NCBI RefSeq assembly: GCF_003234565.1
Contig: NZ_QKTU01000003.1
Span: 186,001 to 250,000 of the forward strand
Direction of reading: 5' to 3'
Origin: Curtobacterium sp. MCBD17_013
GTDB lineage: Bacteria; Actinomycetota; Actinomycetes; Actinomycetales; Microbacteriaceae
Length of the DNA stretch: 64,000 nucleotides
In this document: one piece after another, positions 59,490-64,000 of the stretch
How the letters are laid out: the number at the start of each line of letters is the position of its first letter
How positions within the stretch are numbered: the first letter of the stretch is position 1
Translations under genes and position numbers: made by a program
Notes under the pieces: model-generated
Told to the model about the DNA's origin: nothing
The model's database searches: none
Seen by the model: only the letters and a program-made list of their open reading frames with translations

Positions 59490-59741
59490 TCAACGTCGGT
59501 CGAGCTCGGACGACCGCGCCCGGTACTCCGTCGCGTCGATCTCGCCGCGCGCGAACCGGTCCGCGAGGACGGCCCGGGCGTCGGAGCGAGCGCGCCACGG
59601 CCCGCGGCGGAGGACCCCGAACACGAGGGCGAGCACGACGAGGGTCGCGAGGAACACGACGGGGAACACGGCGAACGGGGCCATGGGTGGGCCGCCGTGC
59701 CAGGACGGTGCGGCGGCGAGTGCGGTGAGTGCGGGTGTCAT
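59490..59741 (-). CDS. Single-span SHOCT domain protein
   Basis: The 83-residue protein has one membrane span (FAVFPVVFLATLVVLALVFG) and a short cytoplasmic C-terminal SHOCT motif. ADRFARGEIDATEYRARSSEL is almost the family consensus. SHOCT tails are small helical oligomerisation or interaction motifs. GAGGAGG lies about five bases before ATG 59741. It is divergent from the histidine kinase gene by 218 bases, and such small SHOCT genes often lie next to two-component systems. The precise role is unknown. Confidence 0.85.
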   Translation of the reverse strand: MTPALTALAAAPSWHGGPPMAPFAVFPVVFLATLVVLALVFGVLRRGPWRARSDARAVLADRFARGEIDATEYRARSSELDRR

Positions 59742-59946
59742 GGTGACCTCCTCGGTCGGTGGCTGGGCGTCGCTGGTGCGACCGGTCCAGGCTCCTGCTC
59801 CGCGGTCGTCCTGTCGTCCGCTCGGGGGACGCTCCTGGACGTGCTCCCGACGGCAGTACCCGAGGTCGTTCCTCCACACGCATCACGCCGGAGGGAGGAG
59901 TCCACGGACACCTCCCCGGGCGGACGACGGCGGCCCGGTCGGCACC

Positions 59947-59952
59947 TAGGCT
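59947..59952 (+). promoter_or_regulatory. -10 element TAGGCT of the kinase-regulator operon (leaderless)
   Basis: TAGGCT ends seven bases before ATG 59960. Confidence 0.55.
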
Positions 59953-59959
59953 TCCGGGC

Positions 59960-61432
59960 ATGAGGAGACCCACCGAGACCGGGCGGCGGCGGTTCGCGCG
60001 CGTCGGCAGGGTGCTCCCGGTGGCGGCACTGCAACTCGTCGGCACCCTCGTCCTGTCGCGCTGGACCGGGCCGACGCCCGGCACCGTGCCCGCTCATCCG
60101 GGACCGCCGTGGGGGCCGGGAGCGGGGGAGGCCGTCGTGGCGGCACCCGGTCCGCTCGCGATCGCGATGCTCGTCGCTGCGGTGGTCGTCCTGCCGTTCC
60201 GGTGGCGTTGGCCGGTCGTCGTCCTCGGCGTGACGCTGGCGACGACCCTCGGCTACGCGGTCCTCGTGAGCCCGCGGGGTCCCTTCGTGGCGGCCCTCAC
60301 CATGGCGGCGGTGAACGCGTGGCTGTCGGGTCGTCGCCGTTCCGCGGCCGCGGCGGTGGCGATCGGCGCGTTCGCGCTCCCGTGGGTGGACCTCGCGACC
60401 GGGCGTTCGTCCGTCCTGCCCTGGGGGACGGCCACCGTCATGCTCGCGTGGGGTGGGCTCACGATCGCGCTCAGCGAGCTCGCTCGCGTCCGCGTGCTCC
60501 GCGCGGCCGAGGCCCGCCGCGCACGCGCGGAAGCGGTCCGGCGGCGCGCGGAGGACGAACGCGTCCGCATCGCTCGGGAGCTGCACGACTCGGTGGCGCA
60601 CAACATGTCGCTGATCAACCTGCAAGCCGGGGTGGCGCTGCACCTCGGTGCCGACCTGCCGGACCCGACCCGGGCCGCGTTGACGAGCATCCGCGACGCC
60701 AGCCACGAGGCCCTCGTGGAGCTCCGCGCGGTGCTCGGGGTCCTCCGCAGGGTGGACGATCCGGACGCGGGAACGAACAGCGGCGGCGCGGGTGCCGCGA
60801 CCGGGAGTGGGATCGAGGCGACCGGGGACGGGGGCGTCGTGGTGCCCGAACGGTCCCCGGTGCCCGGCCTCGATCGACTCCGGGATCTCGTCCTGCGCGC
60901 GGAGGCGGCCGGACTCGACGTCACGCTCGACGTCGACGGCGACCTCGGCGCCGTCGACCGCATCGTGGATCGGACGGCGTTCCGCATCGTGCAGGAGTCG
61001 GTGACGAACGTCATGAAGCACGCGCCGTGGAATCGTGTCGCGGTGGTCGTCGGCGCGTCTGCGGAAGTCCTCGACGTCACCGTGGAGGACCTGCCCGACG
61101 CGCGCGGGCGGAGGGGCCCTGCTGCACCGCCGGACCCGGCCGCGTCGGCCGCGTCCTCCGCGTCGGCCTCGGTGGACGCCCCGCAGGACACCCTCGACCG
61201 CGCCCAGGCCGGCCTCGGTCCGTCGGGCAACGGCATCATCGGCATGCGGGAGCGGGTGGCTGCGGTCGGGGGCGTGCTCGAAGCCGGCCCGGTCACCGGT
61301 GGCGGGTGGCGGGTGCACGCGCGGCTCCCGACCAGCGGCACGACCACGACCACGACCACGACCACGGGCACGGACACCACGGACCGACGGACCGCTGCCC
61401 TCGAGCGAGGACAGGAGGCACACCGTGGATGA
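59960..61432 (+). CDS. NarL-type sensor histidine kinase (HisKA_3)
   Basis: The 490-residue kinase has four or five N-terminal membrane segments with very short loops (LPVAALQLVGTLVLSRW, LAIAMLVAAVVVLPFRW, LTMAAVNAWL), then a coiled stretch. The HisKA_3 box ERVRIARELHDSVAHNMSLI carries His209. The HATPase core shows RIVQESVTNVMKHAP and GNGIIGMRERVAAVGG, interrupted by an Ala/Ser-rich insert. The C-terminus is a Thr run encoded by a CACGAC hexamer repeat. ATG 59960 is set by the -10 seven bases upstream. The regulator gene overlaps its 3' end by eight bases. The ligand is unknown; short loops suggest sensing inside the membrane. Confidence 0.93.
   Translation: MRRPTETGRRRFARVGRVLPVAALQLVGTLVLSRWTGPTPGTVPAHPGPPWGPGAGEAVVAAPGPLAIAMLVAAVVVLPFRWRWPVVVLGVTLATTLGYAVLVSPRGPFVAALTMAAVNAWLSGRRRSAAAAVAIGAFALPWVDLATGRSSVLPWGTATVMLAWGGLTIALSELARVRVLRAAEARRARAEAVRRRAEDERVRIARELHDSVAHNMSLINLQAGVALHLGADLPDPTRAALTSIRDASHEALVELRAVLGVLRRVDDPDAGTNSGGAGAATGSGIEATGDGGVVVPERSPVPGLDRLRDLVLRAEAAGLDVTLDVDGDLGAVDRIVDRTAFRIVQESVTNVMKHAPWNRVAVVVGASAEVLDVTVEDLPDARGRRGPAAPPDPAASAASSASASVDAPQDTLDRAQAGLGPSGNGIIGMRERVAAVGGVLEAGPVTGGGWRVHARLPTSGTTTTTTTTTGTDTTDRRTAALERGQEAHRG
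61339..61366. repeat. Hexanucleotide repeat at the 3' end of the kinase gene
   Basis: Four and a half copies of CACGAC encode a Thr run in the kinase C-terminus. The repeat is six bases long, so changes in copy number would not shift the frame. Confidence 0.8.
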
Positions 61433-62117
61433 CGCCAGCGAGGCGGCACCGCTCCGGTTGGTGATCGCGGACGACCAGGCACTCGTCCGCGCCGGACTGC
61501 GGGCGCTCGTCGAGTCCGAGCCCGACATGGCCGTCGTCGCCGAGGCCGCCGACGGCGAGGACGCCGTGCGTGCTGCCGTGGAACACCATCCCGACGTCGT
61601 GCTCATGGACATCCGGATGCCCCGCGTCGACGGACTCGTGGCAACGCGGCGCGTCGGTGCCGACCCGGCGCTCCGTGACGTGCGCGTCGTGGTCCTCACG
61701 ACCTTCGAGGAGGACGCCTTCGTGTTCGAGGCGATCCGGGGCGGAGCGGCCGGGTTCCTGGTCAAGGACACCGAGCCGGCCGAGCTCCTCCGCGCGATCC
61801 GGACGGTGGTCGCGGGTGACTCGTTGCTCTCGCCGGGGGCGACCCGGTCCCTCGTCGCCGCCTTCGCCACGCACGCCACCCCGGCGGAACTGACCCCTGC
61901 ACTCGACCGCTTGACCGACCGGGAGCGCGAGGTCATGCGCTGGGTCGCCGGGGGACTGTCGAACAGCGAGATCGCCCAACGCCTGTTCATCAGCCCTGCG
62001 ACGACGAAGTCACACGTGAGCCGGGCGATGGTGAAGCTCGGCGCACGGGACCGGGCGCAGCTCGTCGTGTTCGCCTACGAGACAGGCCTCGTCGCACCGG
62101 GCTGGTCCGGCTCCTGA
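61425..62117 (+). CDS. NarL/LuxR-type response regulator
   Basis: The 230-residue regulator has LRLVIADDQALVRAGLRAL, the phosphoacceptor Asp62 in VVLMDIRMPRVDGL, VVLTTFEEDAFVFEA and GFLVKDTEPAELL. The LuxR helix-turn-helix is LTDREREVMRWVAGGLSNSE followed by IAQRLFISPATTKSHVSRAM. GTG 61425 has AGGAGG six bases upstream and overlaps the kinase stop by eight bases, so the pair is coupled. Targets are unknown; the divergent SHOCT gene and the downstream GH13 gene are candidates by position only. Confidence 0.95.
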   Translation: MDDASEAAPLRLVIADDQALVRAGLRALVESEPDMAVVAEAADGEDAVRAAVEHHPDVVLMDIRMPRVDGLVATRRVGADPALRDVRVVVLTTFEEDAFVFEAIRGGAAGFLVKDTEPAELLRAIRTVVAGDSLLSPGATRSLVAAFATHATPAELTPALDRLTDREREVMRWVAGGLSNSEIAQRLFISPATTKSHVSRAMVKLGARDRAQLVVFAYETGLVAPGWSGS

Positions 62118-62177
62118 GCGCGTGGCCCCCAGCGCGGATCGGTAGGGTCGACCAGGCCGACGAACCGGAGGTGGTCG

Positions 62178-63515
62178 ATGACGTCCTGGGTGGAGCACGC
62201 CCTCTGGTGGCACGTGTACCCGCTGGGGTTCGTCGGTGCCGACATCCGTCCGCCGGATGCCCCCGCGCCGTCGGCACGGGAACGCCCGGTCGAGCACCGG
62301 CTCGGCCGACTCGAGGCGTGGCTCGACCACGTCGTCGACCTCGGGCTGAACGGCATCGCGCTGGGACCGGTGTTCGCGTCGTCGACGCACGGCTACGACA
62401 CGCTCGACCACTTCCGGGTGGACCCGCGGCTCGGGGACGAGGACGACCTCCTCCGTCTCGTCGCCGCGGCGCACGACCGCGGCGTCCGGGTGCTGCTCGA
62501 CGGGGTGTTCAACCACGTGGGGCGCGCGCATCCGGCGTTCCGAGCGCTCGAGGAGGACGGACCCGCGGCCCCGACCGCCGGACTGTTCCGCGTGCGCTGG
62601 GACGGGTGGCGTCCCGGTGACCGCGTCGACGCGGACGTGTTCGAGGGCCACGACCAACTCGTCGCCCTCGACCACGGCTCCTCGGCGACCGTCGACCTGG
62701 TCGTCGACGTCATGACCCACTGGCTCGACCGCGGCGTGGACGGCTGGCGCCTCGACGCCGCGTACGCCGTGCCGCCCGCGTTCTGGGCGGCGGTGTTGCC
62801 CCGCGTGCGAGAGCGGCACCCGGACGCTTGGTTCTCGGGTGAGGTGATCCACGGTGACGCCGGTGCCGTCGTGCGGGCCTCGACCATGGACTCGGTCACC
62901 CAGTACGAGCTGTGGCAGGGCATCTGGCACGGCATCGCGGACGGCAACTGCCACGAGCTCGCACACGCGATCCGCCGGCACGACGCGCTCCTGTCGACGT
63001 TCGTCCCGAGCACGTTCGTCGGCAACCACGACGTGACGCGCATCACGTCCGCGGTCGGTCCGCGGCACCTGCCGCACGCCCTCGCGGTCCTGTTCACGGT
63101 GGCCGGCGTGCCGAGCGTGTACGCGGGCGACGAGTACGCCTTCCGCGGCGTCAAGGAGGCCCGGGTCGGCGGCGACGACGCCGTGCGCCCGGCGTTCCCA
63201 CCCGTGCCACCGGCTCCGGCCGACCTCGATCCGGAGGGCCGGGACGCGTTCCGCACGCACCAGGCGCTCGTCGCCGTGCGGCGTCGCCACCCGTGGTTGC
63301 ACCGCGCGCACACGGACGTCGTGCACCTCGAGAACACGGCGATCGTGCTCCGGACGGCGATCGGCACGGACGCGGTCGTCACCGCGCTCAACATCGGTGA
63401 CGAGGTGGTGTCGCTGCCCGCGGCCGGGTCGACCACGATCGAGGCGGGCGCGGGCGAGGTCGACCACGGTCGCGTCCGACTGGCGGCCTCCGGTTGGGCG
63501 GTGCTCGGCGGGTGA
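62178..63515 (+). CDS. GH13 alpha-amylase family enzyme
   Basis: The 445-residue protein is a compact GH13 (beta/alpha)8 enzyme without a signal peptide, so it is probably cytosolic. Conserved regions are LLDGVFNHVG (region I), GWRLDAAYAV with nucleophile Asp193, WFSGEVIHGD with acid/base Glu222, and FVGNHDVTRI with Asp285. A short C-terminal beta domain follows. Relatives act on alpha-glucans, trehalose or maltooligosaccharides; the true substrate is not clear. ATG 62178 has GGAGG about seven bases upstream. Its stop overlaps the next start (GTGA), so it is coupled to the GH114-like gene. Confidence 0.9.
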   Translation: MTSWVEHALWWHVYPLGFVGADIRPPDAPAPSARERPVEHRLGRLEAWLDHVVDLGLNGIALGPVFASSTHGYDTLDHFRVDPRLGDEDDLLRLVAAAHDRGVRVLLDGVFNHVGRAHPAFRALEEDGPAAPTAGLFRVRWDGWRPGDRVDADVFEGHDQLVALDHGSSATVDLVVDVMTHWLDRGVDGWRLDAAYAVPPAFWAAVLPRVRERHPDAWFSGEVIHGDAGAVVRASTMDSVTQYELWQGIWHGIADGNCHELAHAIRRHDALLSTFVPSTFVGNHDVTRITSAVGPRHLPHALAVLFTVAGVPSVYAGDEYAFRGVKEARVGGDDAVRPAFPPVPPAPADLDPEGRDAFRTHQALVAVRRRHPWLHRAHTDVVHLENTAIVLRTAIGTDAVVTALNIGDEVVSLPAAGSTTIEAGAGEVDHGRVRLAASGWAVLGG

Positions 63516-64000
63516 CCGCTCGTCGCGTCTTCGGGCGGGCCTGCATGGCCGCCGTGCTCGTCGTGGCCGGCTGGGTGGTCGCCCCGCCCGTGGCGTCCGC
63601 CGTGCCGGCGGACCGACCCGCGTCGGCCGCCATCGGGAGGCTCGGTGTCGGGAGGCTCGGTGTCGGGAGGCTCGCCGTCGCGGCACCCGCGTCCACCGCG
63701 ACGCGTTCGTCCCCGCCGGTCCGGCCGTTCCCCACCCGCGGGCGCCCGGACTACCAGCTCGGCGGCGCCTACCGTCCGCCCGCCGGCGTCACGATCGTCG
63801 AACGGGACAGCACCGCGCATCCGGCACCGGGCACGTACGGGATCTGCTACGTCAACGGGTTCCAGACCCAGCCCCAGGACACCGCGTGGTGGCGGCGCGA
63901 GCACCCGAGGGACCTCCTCCGGACCGCATCGGGGAAACCGGTCAGCGATCCCGGGTGGCCGGACGAGGTCCTCCTGGACACCGGGACCGCGGCGCACCGT
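63512..64000 (+). CDS. Secreted GH114-like (endo-alpha-1,4-polygalactosaminidase) protein, 3' truncated
   Basis: The open frame runs to the window end without a stop, about 163 codons. A signal peptide is clear (RACMAAVLVVAGWVVAPPVASA). It is followed by a GRLGV repeat encoded by three 15-base units, then a catalytic start with DYQLGGAYRPPAGVTIVERD, GTYGICYVNGFQTQPQ and WPDEVLLDTG. This pattern is that of GH114/TM1410-like glycosidases, which cut galactosaminogalactan in characterised members. GTG 63512 overlaps the GH13 stop by four bases. A GH13 plus GH114 pair may process a surface or environmental polysaccharide. Confidence 0.82.
   Translation, partial: MTARRVFGRACMAAVLVVAGWVVAPPVASAVPADRPASAAIGRLGVGRLGVGRLAVAAPASTATRSSPPVRPFPTRGRPDYQLGGAYRPPAGVTIVERDSTAHPAPGTYGICYVNGFQTQPQDTAWWRREHPRDLLRTASGKPVSDPGWPDEVLLDTGTAAHR
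63632..63676. repeat. Three 15-base in-frame tandem repeats in the GH114-like gene
   Basis: Units at 63632-63646, 63647-63661 and 63662-63676 share GTCGGGAGGCTCGGT and encode IGRLG/VGRLG-type pentapeptides just after the signal peptide. Confidence 0.85.

Overview
The window is very GC-rich (roughly 70% or more, judged by eye), with strongly G/C-biased third codon positions. It carries actinobacterial signature genes: two WhiB-family regulators, mtrA-mtrB-lpqB, a pdtaS-type kinase, an Rv3235-like gene and polyprenol-phosphate mannose synthase. I infer an actinobacterium of the Microbacteriaceae type, such as Curtobacterium or a relative. No insertion sequence, prophage, CRISPR array or rRNA was seen. 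No gene-free stretch exceeds about 225 bases.

Layout. (1) 1-2045: the 3' part of a secreted GH6 cellulase, then purE. (2) 2117-36462: a large surface-polysaccharide region. It holds the four dTDP-L-rhamnose genes (rfbD-rfbB on minus, rfbC-rfbA on plus), a Wzm/Wzt-type ABC exporter, about ten cytosolic glycosyltransferases including a GT2-GT4 fusion, three DUF2142 membrane proteins plus a relative, a flippase-like UPF0104 protein, two O-antigen-ligase-family proteins, polyprenol-phosphate mannose synthase with a GT87-like partner, and a secreted lysozyme-like protein. (3) 36531-57455: a conserved actinobacterial core block with manA, galE, whiB, a GT2-membrane fusion, a DUF5719-type protein, a zincin-like protein, DUF3499, ahcY, mtrA-mtrB-lpqB, a comFC-like gene, hpf, secA, an Rv3235-like gene, pdtaS and whiB1. 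From memory, gene content and much of the order match the Mycobacterium tuberculosis Rv3219-Rv3260 region. (4) 57676-64000: a small membrane protein, a bcp peroxiredoxin, tRNA-Lys(CTT), a MarR regulator, a SHOCT protein, a NarL-type two-component pair, a GH13 enzyme and the start of a GH114-like secreted protein.

How it fits together. The rfb genes supply dTDP-rhamnose, manA and galE feed mannose and galactose nucleotide pools, and Ppm supplies lipid-linked mannose to membrane GT-C enzymes. Cytosolic GT2/GT4 enzymes would build a rhamnose-containing chain, Wzm/Wzt would export it, and the membrane GT-C and ligase-family proteins would decorate or attach it outside. The pathway assignment is inference; the individual families are recognised from visible motifs.

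Two features stand out across the window. First, fourteen genes have a TANNNT-like -10 hexamer ending exactly 6 or 7 bases before the start codon, which predicts leaderless mRNAs. Second, two otherwise unrelated secreted proteins (GH6 and lysozyme-like) carry the same roughly 100-residue C-terminal repeat, with two and four copies.
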